Shown here: positions 11,400 through 23,000 of the stretch, one piece after another
Position numbering within the stretch: position 1 is the stretch's first letter
How the letters are laid out: every line of letters starts with the position of its first letter
Assembly: GCF_000003605.2 (NCBI RefSeq)
Contig: NW_003135341.1
Coordinates: 151,944 to 185,912 of the forward strand
Direction of reading: 5' to 3'
Length of the DNA stretch: 33,969 bases
Source of the DNA: Saccoglossus kowalevskii
Taxonomy: Eukaryota; Hemichordata; Enteropneusta; Harrimaniidae
The notes under the pieces: model-generated
Databases searched by the model: none
Told to the model about the DNA's origin: nothing
What the model saw: the letters and a program-made list of their open reading frames with translations, nothing else
Made by a program: the position numbers and the translations under genes

Positions 11400-13676
11400 A
11401 TAAATTTTGCGTAACCTTACCTACCTATATTTTTTGGTGGGAAAATTTAAAAAATTTATATCATGCAAACGAGTTCAAAATTATTTTTTTCTATGCGAAT
11501 TAGCAACCAATGTTGTGTTTTTTTTATTTTTGAATTCATAAATATATTTTTGTACAATCTTCCTATGTAGTAAACGACTACTTTTTAGTTGTATTTTATT
11601 GAGGAAATTTATCATGAAAACTAATTTAGATCTTTATTTTTCACAATTGTAGTTAAAACATAAGAGTATATTATTGTGAGAAATTAAATTAAAAAAAAAA
11701 TAAAATCCCTGCTTACCTACAGAAACACATAATGTGGTTCTGTACAAGTATTAAAGTACTTGTCTTTTGAAAGACCTATACTATATACATATATTTACAA
11801 GTTCTCATTGTCAGCCCCCCCCCCCCAGGTGATATTGCTCTTACCCTTAAATTTTATTTCCAATGTAAAATATGCATATATGCAATGCATTAGATTTAAC
11901 CTGGAAGCTAATCACTTTTAAATACTGTTTTAATCCCTCTTCTGAACAAAAAATTACTTGTATAATCCAATTAACATCTTTAAGGATTGGAACTAATTTT
12001 CTCTGCCCTTTTCCGGCATCTTCTCCTTGACCGAACGATAATGGTGTAGTCATTCCCGACTTGTGTCAGTTTGAAAGCCAATTGCATTAGGAGCGCAGAT
12101 GCTGATGTGGGAAGCATTCTCCCCAGAGAGCACTCTCGTGAATAGCTCCAGACTATCCAGCAAATATACCGCTTAGAGAATTACATTATCTCGGTTCCCA
12201 GAGTACCGGTAAAAATTTACAATTTCACAAATTTAATTCGTAAATTTCACAAATGAAGCGTAATTGGATAACATGTTTCCCATAGTTCCTATCATGACAA
12301 AATTCCATCAAATTTTTTCCCAAACACAGTGCAAAAGCGAAATAGACTTTTCTGCTCCGAGGAGAATTGTGCACAATTCAAGTCTGGAATAAAGAATACT
12401 GCAATAATTGTGTCATTGGCCTGTGTTATTTTGACATAAAACATATAAATTCCCCAAACAGTATTTTTATGACATTTTTATATTCAAGAGAATAAATCAT
12501 TAATTCCTCGTTTTTTTTTTTATTTCCTACAAATTGTATCCTCCACTTGATGAAAATATGGAGTTTTACTGACTTTCACGTTTGCCCAACAGTCCTGATA
12601 TCATGATCATTATAATAGTGAAAATGACATTTACACACCGTCCCTCAACAGTAATAGAAGATTTGTTTAAAATGTTGAACGAGACAAATTGTCAATAATA
12701 AAATGTGAGATCACAGACAAGTCATGGTGACAACATGGAGTTGATGACGTCACTATTAGCCGATTTGAGCGAAACGCGCATCGTCCGGCTTATCTAGGGA
12801 TTAGCACCTTTAGACAATAGCGTTTTTTTAACGGGGATGGTGGTTTACAGTACTTTCAAGCTGTGCATTTTTTAAGACTAGAAGACAAATGTTTGCAATA
12901 TTGATCAGTGCGTATTTTTAATTCCCAGGACAGAACCCACGCATTTTATTGTACATACTGACTTTTTGTCTTGAGGAAATTGTGTGTAAAAATGTATGTT
13001 TCATTGTATATTTCATTCAAAAAGGTAAGAAACACCCCAGTATTGTAGACACGTTTTGTAATGGAATTAACCTTTTTTTAGACTACTTTTAGGTCAAATA
13101 AAAAAAAATGTATTAATGTCAAAGCTAAGAAAAATTTTCTTTTATTGAATCTCCCAATGAGCTGAACGCTGAAATTATTGCTGAATGTGCATTCTATAAA
13201 ATGAGCTTCTAATAGTCTGAATATAGTAGGTTGATAAATGTGTCTGTTAGACTTTGAAACCAGTCTATTGTAATATAATTTTTTTTTTGTTTACCATGAA
13301 TATAAATGAAATGACTAATAGATTTTAAATAATTAACAAAAACCAAATGAGCCTCCAACATTTTTTTTATCATAACAGTCATGAAAACAAACCTTTCACT
13401 GAAAAAGTTAAGCATATCATCTGAACCTTGTAGTATCACGTTGAGCACTATAATTCATTATATTTTGAACATTTTTCATAGATACTAGACAAAAAATGGA
13501 AAATTAGATTTGCCTTAAAATTAAATTTGCTGGTTAATATTGACTGAAACTATATTAAATATTTTCATATAATAATACAAATGAATGATGGGTCCAATTA
13601 CATTAACTTATAGGCCGGTGAAAAATATCAGAACTCGCAAATCATATAACATTTAAAAATATGACAGGTTCCTCAC
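11400..13676. other. No recognisable gene
   Basis: AT-rich intergenic or intronic sequence. A GC-rich island GAGCGAAACGCGCATC sits at 12767-12782; nothing coding was recognised. Confidence 0.6.
11815..11826 (+). repeat. Poly(C) run
   Basis: Twelve C in a row, a simple repeat. Confidence 0.9.
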
Positions 13677-13920
13677 TTAACCTTTTCACCCCCAGACTTT
13701 CTCTGCCAAATTTTTCTGCAATTTTTTTTTATATTCGTCAATATTTCTGGAATTGAACCCTAATTTTGCAGCCAACAGACACAATTTGAGTCAATTTTCA
13801 GTTTTGACTCAACAAATTTGACTATTTTTTTTTTCAATCTTCTGAAGAAAAGTCAAGACTCTAAGCAGGACCTTTTTCGTGAATTTGTGATTATGGGGGA
13901 ACTGGTGGTGAAAAGGTTAA
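13677..13920 (-). mobile_element. piggyBac-like MITE, copy 2 (TTAA-flanked)
   Basis: 244 bp from TTAA (13677-13680) to TTAA (13917-13920). Terminal inverted repeats are TTAACCTTTTCACC at the left and its exact reverse complement at the right. Internally it matches the reverse complement of 6128-6382 along its length. Better preserved ends than copy 1. Confidence 0.75.
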
Positions 13921-14680
13921 AGCGATATTTAGTCATCACGCAGCATGTGTTCAAGTTTCATGTAAACAAACAACACGTTGCATTGATATGAGTGCCTTAT
14001 CGAACACAACACAGTAGCACTCTAAAAAACAGCAGCCTATGAGATCTTACCCTGGGTACCCAACAGCTGTTTAACTTGCTATGCTCTCTCACAGGCTGAT
14101 AGCTCAATGGAGAGAACACTATGAGTAAACTGAATGGATCATGTAATTGATAGGATCCGATTGTGGAGTTTATTGATCACCAAACAAGTGTTGACATGGT
14201 GGCAAAGACATTTTTGACAACACACTGTGACTTTGTAGTTTGTTTTCCTTGTTGGGTGATGCAAACACCCCCTTCAAGGGGTGTGTCCTTTTGTTGTGAG
14301 TTTTGTGTAAACCACCTAAGCAGGGTGATACAATGTATCTGTTAATCCACATTCATTATAGTGCATCCACCCCAGATATCTGTTACGTACATGCATATAT
14401 CTTCATACATTAAAATGAGATTTTTGACGGAGTACCATTTTTGCCTTTTTTTCATACAATTTATTCACCATGCGCCTCGCCCCCGCCCCTCCCCAGGAAA
14501 TGGTGGTAACAGAGCCTGGGTCGTTACGCGAATACAGGGAAAGTACTAGTACCAGCCAACCAATCAGTCGGGTAAAAGCAATACAATATAAATAAGGGGT
14601 ATTATATGTTCACAATGGTAACATTTCGCGATTAATTTGCGTTCCGAGCAACTCTTCAATGAATGAACAACTCGAATTCC

Positions 14681-14704
14681 AAAAAAAAAAAAAAAAAAAA
14701 AAAA
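14681..14704 (+). repeat. Poly(A) run, 24 bp
   Basis: Uninterrupted A run after GAATTCC; no retroelement body was recognised directly upstream. Confidence 0.9.
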
Positions 14705-14796
14705 TTGTACACGACTACTCCCGTGTGAAAAGTCACATCCCGGCGGATCGTGTCTGGCATTATAGCTCTGGGTTATTTAGAAACCATCGTCGTTAC

Positions 14797-14922
14797 CTGC
14801 TCGTTTGTACAGAGTACCGTCAGCCCTTTTCATTGTCCTCTTGACGTTGGGGAAGAACGCCTTGAATATCAAGATTCCCAGAACGATAGGGCCGGGGGAA
14901 CGCGTTTGTTGATTTCGTTTCG
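14797..14922 (-). CDS. Candidate unassigned exon, 126 nt, phase 1-1
   Basis: Bounded by an AAACACAG acceptor and a GTAACG donor, 126 nt. In the open frame it reads K-R-N-Q-Q-T-R, then SPGPIVLGILIFKAFFPNVK, then R-T-M-K-R-A-D-G-T-L-Y-K-R-A. There is one hydrophobic segment flanked by basic residues, and third codon positions are rich in G and C, unlike the surrounding DNA. A GTGAGT donor lies only about 40 nt upstream, too close for an ordinary intron. I do not recognise the protein. Confidence 0.25.
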
Positions 14923-15197
14923 CTGTGTTTAAATCAAAATAATAACAACATGTAGAACTCACCTTATTCCCGGTAAACTTTGAGTTATCACAGAATTGAC
15001 GTTTTGGAAGAATTAGCTTTCAATCGTTAATGATCTCGAAGAGCCGGATAATTGACGGCAAATGCCAGAGTCCCTTGAAATAAACAGTATGCAAGATCCC
15101 CACACGTGTTGAAAGTGTTGTGACAGTCAAGACGACATAGGTGAACTTACACTTGCAATAGCAGATCGGGCTAAAACACCGTAACAAATTGTTTGCG

Positions 15198-15326
15198 ATG
15201 AGCTTTATCTCGAAGCTGGAAGCACTGTGTACTACACTACGCGAAAGTCGTCACCGATTGAAGGAGAAACGGCGGAGATTTTACAGTCGACAGGCTACGC
15301 CTCAACACTGTGTGTATACAATCTAG
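15198..15326 (+). CDS. Small plus-strand ORF in CpG-rich patch
   Basis: 42 codons from ATG to TAG, beginning MSFISKLEALCTTLRESRHR and continuing with a very basic L-K-E-K-R-R-R-F-Y run. The base composition is more balanced than the neighbourhood and CpG is frequent. It could be a tiny gene, a first exon (GTGTGT/GTATAC donors near its end), or chance. No homology is recognised. Confidence 0.2.
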   Translation: MSFISKLEALCTTLRESRHRLKEKRRRFYSRQATPQHCVYTI

Positions 15327-15599
15327 TAGGGAAAGCTCAGTGAGGAAATCGCCAGCCTCGTTTTGGTGAAAATGAAGATTTTTCTGAGATAGAGTGGACG
15401 AAACCATGTTAGAATAGGCAGGGAAGGTGTATATTATGGTACCCGCAAATATGTAACAAAGAATGTGATGGTAGATTGAACAAACATTGTTGTAAACTTT
15501 TGCGGTATTCAATCTATTTGCCACTGTTCACGAGTACCCGTATTTGTTTCGAGCTGAATGTCCACATCTACTTTAATTACCGCGACCTTCTCATCTCTC

Positions 15600-16743
15600 A
15601 GATTGTACATTTTAAATATGTATGAACCAACACATACAACTATTTGTTGTGGAGGGTCTGAAATAAAGTAGAATTTTAAATATCTTGCGTTGAAATTGTG
15701 GTTTATCGATATTTTTCAGCACATCAACTCAGACTTCTTTCCCCTGCCAAATCTTGACCGCCGCAACCATAGACAACAGATTATATTTTCAGTGTCGATG
15801 GGGGCGTAATACTACTAGTAGATTGGGAAATCATGTGAACTCGAAAGTCAATTAAAATAGAGAGTGCAAAATAAAAATGCCAAATAAAGTAGCAGTGAAG
15901 GAAATTCGTAACGGGTCTAGAGCAAAGGCTATCATGATGTATTTTAAGAACACCTCAATATTTCCCTGTTTGATGATACAAAACCCGGTCTTTTGAATAT
16001 ATGTTAATTTTATAACGATTTCTTGTACCACAGATCTTAAGGCTATGCACAAGCATCAATATTTCCTTGAAATCTAGCCGAATTCGAGGATGGACAAACA
16101 AATGAAAGTTGCTTGCGAACTTCAGCTAGTCAGTTACGCAACGATAAACAAACTCCCCTTTGTACAATTAGGCTTTTGTATTGGTGTGTACAATGTTCTA
16201 TACATTGAATGGCAATTACTTAGCACATAAAAGAGCAGAATCTGCATATTTCTGTCTACTGAGCTTCACAGGCCCAACCGTTCACGGTACTGTGTGGCAT
16301 TGAAAAATCAAAAAGTAACATGGGAACGTGGAAAGTAAAAATACAACGAAACAACACACTACGAATGAATCGGATTTGCCCATACGCAAGAGGGCGCTCT
16401 GGTGTATCTTTTGCAATGTCATCTCTTGGATATTTACAACTCCGACAGGTTTGATCACGTTACCTCACGTCCTTTTACCCCTTTCTATATGGAATCGCCC
16501 AAAATCCGTTGAGGCCAAAAATCCACCATTTAAAAATAAACATTCTTAACATAGTAAGTTGAATTCAAGGCGTTATGTGAGTATTTATAATATAGCTGTT
16601 AAAAATATTACCACTGTGATACACGTGCTGATACCGCATCACAGGATTTGTGTATCTTTACTTAATGCTGTTTTAACTCGATGGCACTAATCATTACCTC
16701 TGTAATTGTAAATATAGTGAGGGATATTTTAATCCAAACTATA

Positions 16744-16820
<77 letters not shown>

Positions 16821-18157
16821 CGCTTTACCAAAGAAGCTGCTTAACAAAACATATATGCCAGTCTTGAAATAAATGAATTCAAGTTTTCAAATAATTCAAT
16901 TAGTTGAACATCAATCAATTTACCAAAAAATAATAATTACTAGTTATTGGCTTGATTGATTGATTGATTGTGACCACTGACCAAGACCACTGCCAAACCA
17001 CTCTCTTGTTAGACCAGGAAATCCAGGATACTTGAAATTCAAAAACAAAATTGCCTTCAGATTTACTTTTAGTCGTTATCAATCCCAAGCACTCCAGAAT
17101 ATAATTTTTTATTTCCTTGTTTGCGATTATTTGCGAAGTTCATTATCCGTGACTTCAATTAAACCCGTATAGTAATGGGATCATTCAACTATCTCTATTA
17201 CTAGTTCGCAACCCAGTTTCCAAACCTGACCCATCGTACTGGATATTCAATTCCCTGTTTAATAAACAAATTCAATGGCCAATTTTTAATTTAAACTTGA
17301 AAATATATACAATTTCACATATTATATGATTATACGATTGCCTTCTCCAACAAAAAACACAAAAAAAAAGTCGAGAAGAATTGGAATTGGAAAAACATAT
17401 TATTTAAGACTATATGCGACTTTGATTCTTCTGAGAGACTTACACGACAGAAGTCGTTACTTGCGAGCAATTACGATTATATTATTTAAGTATGCATTAT
17501 TAGACGGAGAGCTAATTGGTACGAGGTGGCTGAAAAATATCTTAAAATATTTGATTGCAAAAATTAACAAAATAAAAATGTAAGTAAAAAATTTAATTAA
17601 CGAAAACAAAAATATTGTCGGGAGAGAAACAAATTATTTGAAAACTAACACCGATTTGAAGGGGACTCTCATAATATTAATACATTCTTAGAAACATTGG
17701 AACTTCCCTGTATAGAAAAAAGCAATAATTATCTTTTTAAGGACACTATTAAAGTTGTGCGTAATTATTCTTACACTTGTTTTTAATTGTAGATAAGGTG
17801 GTTTTCTGATTTAGAATTTCTAAATTAACTTAATGCCTTGATAACGAGACATTTCTGTCTGACACGTTCAGTGGTATACAAACTAGCTAGTATTTCAGTG
17901 TTGTTCTCCACGGAATGTCTCATTTTGTTAGAGGCTGACGTCTATATGTTTGCTATCAAGATATTATTTGAAAGAATCTACCGTAACATGAAAATCGGCA
18001 CTTTGAAAAAAAACTCATTGAAATTATTCATGTATTGTTTATTGATATTTATATAACACAGTTAGATGGTTGAAAGAGGCAGGACAGCTACATGACATGT
18101 TCAGTACTGAAGTAAATATCGAACGACAACTGCTAATGATCAGAATCTAGTCTACTT
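15600..18157. other. No recognisable gene apart from the microsatellite
   Basis: Short ORFs only; the 85-codon plus-strand ORF at 17326-17583 is basic and low in complexity with no recognisable domain. A (GATT) run lies at about 16953-16970. Confidence 0.55.
16742..16820. repeat. (ATT)n microsatellite
   Basis: About 26 perfect trinucleotide units. It yields poly-isoleucine ORFs on both strands, which are artefacts. Confidence 0.98.
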
Positions 18158-18952
18158 TCAATACGGTGCAAGTATGTAGTCTACGGCACTTCCACTGCGA
18201 TTATTAATACAAGTAAAACCGACACTCCCATTAGATAAGTCCACACGCTTATTAACAATTCTCATACCAGATGTTCTGCAGAATTCCAATAGTGGATTAC
18301 CATATGCATTGAATGAATTAACTCCAGAGAACTGGTCACACAACGGTCCATCAATTCGATTGAAGGTGCTCCTATTACGGATACATTGCGACAATTCGTC
18401 CTAGATGAAATCACGACCGTTTTCAGTCCTTGCATTGAAGTGCCCGCGTCAGATACACATGTCCATTGGGTGGTGTTACATGTAAGCCGCTAACTCACGT
18501 TCTAACAATTCAAATATTGTGTTATCACAGGGAGACACATATATATTGCCAACAATCAATTTATTGCTATTGTTATTAATCATATTAGCACTTATCCATA
18601 TAATATCAGATGAAATACTTGTTTGTACTTTATATATAGAATTAGCTAAGTAAACCACGGTTAGTTCACCCGACGTTCTGTCTCTATTACATCTTATTTC
18701 GCGAATGGTATTAATACTTTGACGGGTCTCGTCCAGTAGGCTGTATCCCAAGCTTCTATTATACATAACAACGGGCCGTACCAAGTACACTACTTCCTCC
18801 AAACGACACTTAATCTCACACACAATCTGTTTAACGTGTATTTTAGGCGCGTAAACAGAATATTGATATAATATACTGATCGAAATAATATCAAGTGATA
18901 TCCACTGTATGCTCCTCCATATACGTACTTTGTTCTTACAAATACGTGACAT
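18158..18952 (-). pseudogene. Non-LTR retrotransposon endonuclease fragment with in-frame stops
   Basis: One reading frame covers the stretch, interrupted by TAA (18478-18476), TGA (18451-18449) and TAG (18403-18401). Typical apurinic-like endonuclease landmarks appear in order: NRDRTSG then a degenerate V-Y-L segment, SDIIWI, LIVGNIYVSP, F-E-L-L-E-R-E-L-A, G-H-F-N-A-R-T (the usual G-D-F-N-A with Asp changed to His), NPLLEFCRTSG, and GSAVDYIL near the end. No reverse transcriptase follows. It is dead and lies about 1 kb downstream of the receptor 3' end. The first 60-70 codons are not recognisable as endonuclease. Confidence 0.7.
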
Positions 18953-19879
18953 TCTATCAGGTGGATATATATCAGTGGATTGATATCAGTTTCAGTTAAA
19001 TTTTGAAGAATCCATCTTTATTTTAGCATGAGTGAGGAGGTTCTGTACAGCCTCTGACAGACTAGTAGTTGCGGTCTAGACGGCCATACTTATATGAGGC
19101 CGTTACTGCCGGCTTCAGTAATACGTAGCATTCATGCGACTAGAACACTTGTAATAATCGATTGCTGTGTCTGTAAACCGTACCCCTGACTTTATCACAA
19201 GATATCGATGATGTCAATCACCGAGAACCAACCATTGTATTAATGTGGGCAAATGAATACATTAGAAGCATACTAATTATTGGGAGTATTATATCGTTCT
19301 CACGGTAAAACCGCCGAATATAATGAATACGGCCTAGATTGTAGTGTTCAAACAAACAGAACAAAGATTGATACAATTGTTTTGCCAAAGATAATTCAAA
19401 CCCGTCGAATCTAGCTCAAGGTACAGCATTTATGCTATCAGCTAAAGTGTGTAGTTCATTTTTCTAAAAGGTGTGAAAATAATACATAAAATAAATAACG
19501 GTATGCTTTCATTGCCTGTTTAATCTTAATAAAATTACATACATTCAAATATATTGAACGCACAATTAGGGGCAAGTATTTAAAGATCAAAATATAGTAA
19601 AATGTGTCTCTGAATATATGAATGTCTACTAATACAAAATATAATGATGATAACACATGTCTAGTAATGAAAATAATGACTCCTTGGCTATATATATCAA
19701 TAGTTAATATAAGAACATAATCAATATCCTATAGTGTCGTATGCGTACACGTGTCTTAGTGTATTTCTACTACATGTATAGACATTGACAAATAGTGTAT
19801 GATGGAGCCAAGCAATGCGAAGCCTTGTATTTTCAGAAACAAGGTTATATTGGAAACTGCAATGCATGCATCACCGCTG

Positions 19880-19885
19880 TTTATT
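19880..19885 (-). terminator. Candidate polyadenylation signal AATAAA
   Basis: AATAAA on the minus strand (TTTATT on plus) lies about 60 nt after the receptor stop codon. That would give a short 3' UTR of under 100 nt. The hexamer is common in AT-rich DNA, so this is supported by position only. Confidence 0.5.
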
Positions 19886-19945
19886 CACACTTGTCACATT
19901 CATTTCTCAGAAGCAAAATCAATTCCATCAAGAGGAAAGCAATCT

Positions 19946-20078
19946 CTAAATGATGCTTATACTTCCAATTGATTCTGACACAGGGGATTGTGTATCCGTT
20001 GGATTCACTTTAGTGTATTCGTTTTTGAATGTCACTTTGTCATAGCGGGCGTCCTGGGTTGATTTATTCTTATGATGC
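19946..20078 (-). CDS. Cytoplasmic tail exon with stop codon
   Basis: 133 nt from acceptor TTATATTATAG to TAG at 19948-19946. The phase-2 join gives W then H-H-K-N-K, a basic stop-transfer cluster right after the helix. The 43-residue tail has RYDKVTF and, nine residues on, EYTKVNP: two tyrosines each in a Y-x-K-V context. It is then Ser/Thr-rich and ends S-I-I, which fits a class I PDZ-ligand pattern. The in-frame polar tail directly after a helix is the main support. A downstream CAG at 20054-20056 is another possible acceptor, phase 0. Confidence 0.7.
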
Positions 20079-23000
20079 CTATAATATAATATAATCAATC
20101 AATGAATATAACAAAAATGCATATTTTGTTCTGTGCATTGTGCAGTAATGTTGGATATTATCGCACGTCCAAGAGTTCTTACATAAAAGCTGAGCAGTTA
20201 TATTCGCATCTGGCAAATCAAATTTTAATTATATCGACTTCTTATCGACAGTATGGCACAACACATTGCTGTACGAAACGTCGTTATTTATATATTGTAT
20301 AACCATTATTGAGACGTAGTCCATAGTAGACTTAGATTGTCATATATTGTATTGGTTGATCGAGTGGTTCATTTCAAAATACAAGTTGTACGTAACATGA
20401 AGCGGAAAGCATAATATATCAGTTTTGTCACTCCTTTGACGCCAACTTTTTTTAAGACTAAGTATATCGAATCAGTGATAGATTGATAACCGAAATTGAA
20501 TCATGTCAAGGTCAAGTATATACAAACAAAGAGTTTGTATTCAAACTACGTTTAGTGTTTTATTGAAGGGCGTGCTGCTTTCAAATTATAGCTTTATAGA
20601 GTTACATTTCTGAATAATAAAAATCAATACAAAAACATTGTTCACGTATGCAAATCTTATATAACAAATATATAATGTATAACACAACTTACCATACTTT
20701 CAAATATCCTATCAAAAATCCCAATCCTAGACCAATAACCAAACATGCCACTGTAACAGCAACTACAATGCCTACAAATTATACATATATACAAGAATAT
20801 GTATCAATACTATGTAATAGTATGATAGGAACATGACATTTACATACCAAACTATATACAGTAAATACAATATATCATACCTGTTGATATACTCTTAAAA
20901 GTACGTTTATCTACCATTGGTTGATGCGTAGTATTGAACTCATCTGTGATCACTTGAGTGACTGTGTCTATGGGAATAGCAATAGACAAGAATTATTATA
21001 ATTGCATGTACCGTATTTATCCGGGTATAAGCCCAGGGTCTTGAACAAATTGCCAAAAAATAGGGGTGGGCGTTTGCCAGGATATCCCCGGCAAAAAAAA
21101 AAAACGAAAATTCGCCAAAATTGACAACACGCAGATCGAACTGCGGCAGGGAATAGAAGGGCAAATGAAAACATGCAACAGAAATAAATGAAAAATATGC
21201 AACATTATAAGTAAAACAAAACTAATGCATTGCGTATAATGTGACAAATAAACCAGAAATAAAAACAATCGACAGTGAGGAAACATTTGAATCAGGATTT
21301 TCCCGCCGACAAACACGCATGAACTCAAAATGAATTAAAATGTCAGGGGTTAAACTGCGTAAAATGATTTCCGATCATACATGATCAATGATAATTTACA
21401 AATTTACACAGTAAAAATTATAACAATTTATAGCTGTTTGAAAAAACTTCTCAGATCTTTATTTGTGCGTTCATTGCCATCTTCGTCAAACTCAAAACCC
21501 TGAAAGTCAAAGTCGGCGTCACTGTAGCCGTCGAACAAAATCCCTACAACTTCTTCTAGAAGTTCGTCGATATCGTCCCACACAATTTGGACTTAGCACT
21601 TTTAATCCACAGATTTGGCACTTTTCATTCATGTTTAATCCCAATAAAGAGACAAGAAAAATGGGGTCGCTCTGCTGCGATGCTTTTGTTTACAGTCGAG
21701 CAATCATCTTTGACCTTTATGCATCTGCTTTACTGCTTGGCTAAGAATGACATCACTACTATCCTACTAGTATTTCACCATAAAGGTCAAATCGTGGCAT
21801 TGCTTTCTCATCAAACTCGACGCTTATCAATCACGGTGAAAATTATCATTCAGCAAGTTCCGGCGGTTGGAATGTCTCACTATTAGGATATCTCGGTGGG
21901 CTTGAAATAGGAATTTGTTTTTATCCAACGACAGAAGAATAGTTTTCATGACAGAAATGCAATAGCAGTGATGAAAGATGGTAAAAAAGTTGGCAGTCTT
22001 GAGTCTTCGGCGTGACATTGCAAAATTGCTGGCCCCAGTTATGGATTCGCAAGCTGCTACCAAATATTTTATATTTAGCCAAAATAACGTGATTTCAACC
22101 ACTCTCCCAGGTACAAGTTTGCTACAATATTGCAACATTGGTTTCATTGTCGACGACGCTAAAGCCGAACGAGTGCGACATTTGCTTCGCGGCTCTCCGT
22201 ATACGCGCTGCCCTGAAGGCAGAACGCGTATTTTGCTGTCACAGCTATTTCGCGTTCACCCCTTATTTTACGTAATTAACAATTACATTTAAAGAATTTT
22301 TATAAGCATCACGACAGACTCCAAGAAAGTCAAATATTAATACAACCACAGTCAACGAATAGAAAATAGTTTTTGTTATTTTTTGTGTAGAGAAAGACCT
22401 CCTGAGCGTGTGTCGGGATATGACCTCGACTTCTTTATTGTGTCAAAAGTGGGGGGTGGGCGTTTGCCCCGGCATGGGCTTTTACCCGGATAAATACGGT
22501 ACATATACATACGGGAACGAAGACAATCATGTCGAACTATATGTTTTAACACACAAAGCAGTCACTAACATATATATGGACGGATGTCATGTAATGTGTA
22601 ACTATAGTAATAATGACGACATTATAGAAACTAGTACACAGGTATAGACGCAGTCCTAGTGTGAAAGTTTCGCATGAAACAAAGCAGTTATGTTGGTTTG
22701 AACAAATGTCACCAACTGTAAAGCAGAGAGAATGGCTCATTGCTTAATCATTGCAAATGCTACTGACACTTATAATAAACATAGCAAATACAAGTGTTTT
22801 GAAAAATACACCAACATTTATGCAGAGGATTTGAGAAAAATACGATTTGCACTTTTCAAGGTAATTTGCGCGCTTCTACTATGTCCCACTTGTGATCGAG
22901 TTTCGCAATTTCAACGATGTCACGACTTTCAACATATAAACAATGACACTTTATGACTCTGGGTTCCGATGAACCTGCATCTACAATTTAAATTATTGAT

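Larger units (their letters stand above)
14700..15600. promoter_or_regulatory. CpG- and GC-enriched patch, possible promoter region
   Basis: By eye this stretch has many more CpG dinucleotides and a higher GC content than the AT-rich flanks. A minus-strand GTGAGT donor (G at 14968) follows sequence closed in all frames upstream, which could be the end of a non-coding first exon. It contains the candidate exon at 14797-14922 and the small ORF at 15198. No TATA or initiator element can be assigned. Confidence 0.3.

Noticed and set aside
12767-12782. GC-rich motif GAGCGAAACGCGCATC
   Set aside because: It may be part of a conserved dispersed repeat, but only one copy was seen in the window and no boundaries could be set.
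14265-14284. Hairpin ACACCCC / GGGGTGT with a 6-nt loop
   Set aside because: A short isolated stem in non-coding animal DNA; rho-independent terminators do not apply here.
16662-16872. ORFs of poly-isoleucine on both strands
   Set aside because: They come from the (ATT)n microsatellite and have no coding support.
17326-17583. 85-codon plus-strand ORF
   Set aside because: AT-driven Lys/Ile/Leu-rich composition, no domain and no splice context.
19456-19656. Additional downstream exon of the receptor
   Set aside because: The tail exon already ends in a stop followed by a candidate AATAAA, and this ORF is AT-driven and hydrophobic without a suitable acceptor.
19946-20078. Calling the tail a true ITAM or ITIM
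   Set aside because: Both motifs end in Val, the spacing between them is short, and the -2 positions are Ala and Asn, so neither consensus is met.
20683-20693. Alternative donor GTATGG for the helix exon (phase 0)
   Set aside because: It would pair with the phase-0 acceptor CAG at 20054-20056, but GTAAGT joined to the TATAG acceptor uses the stronger donor and keeps the basic stop-transfer residues.
21463-22292. Plus-strand ORFs of 93-104 codons at 21.5-22.3 kb
   Set aside because: They lie inside the DNA transposon and overlap minus-strand ORFs. The clearest remnant (21428-21592) reads on the minus strand.
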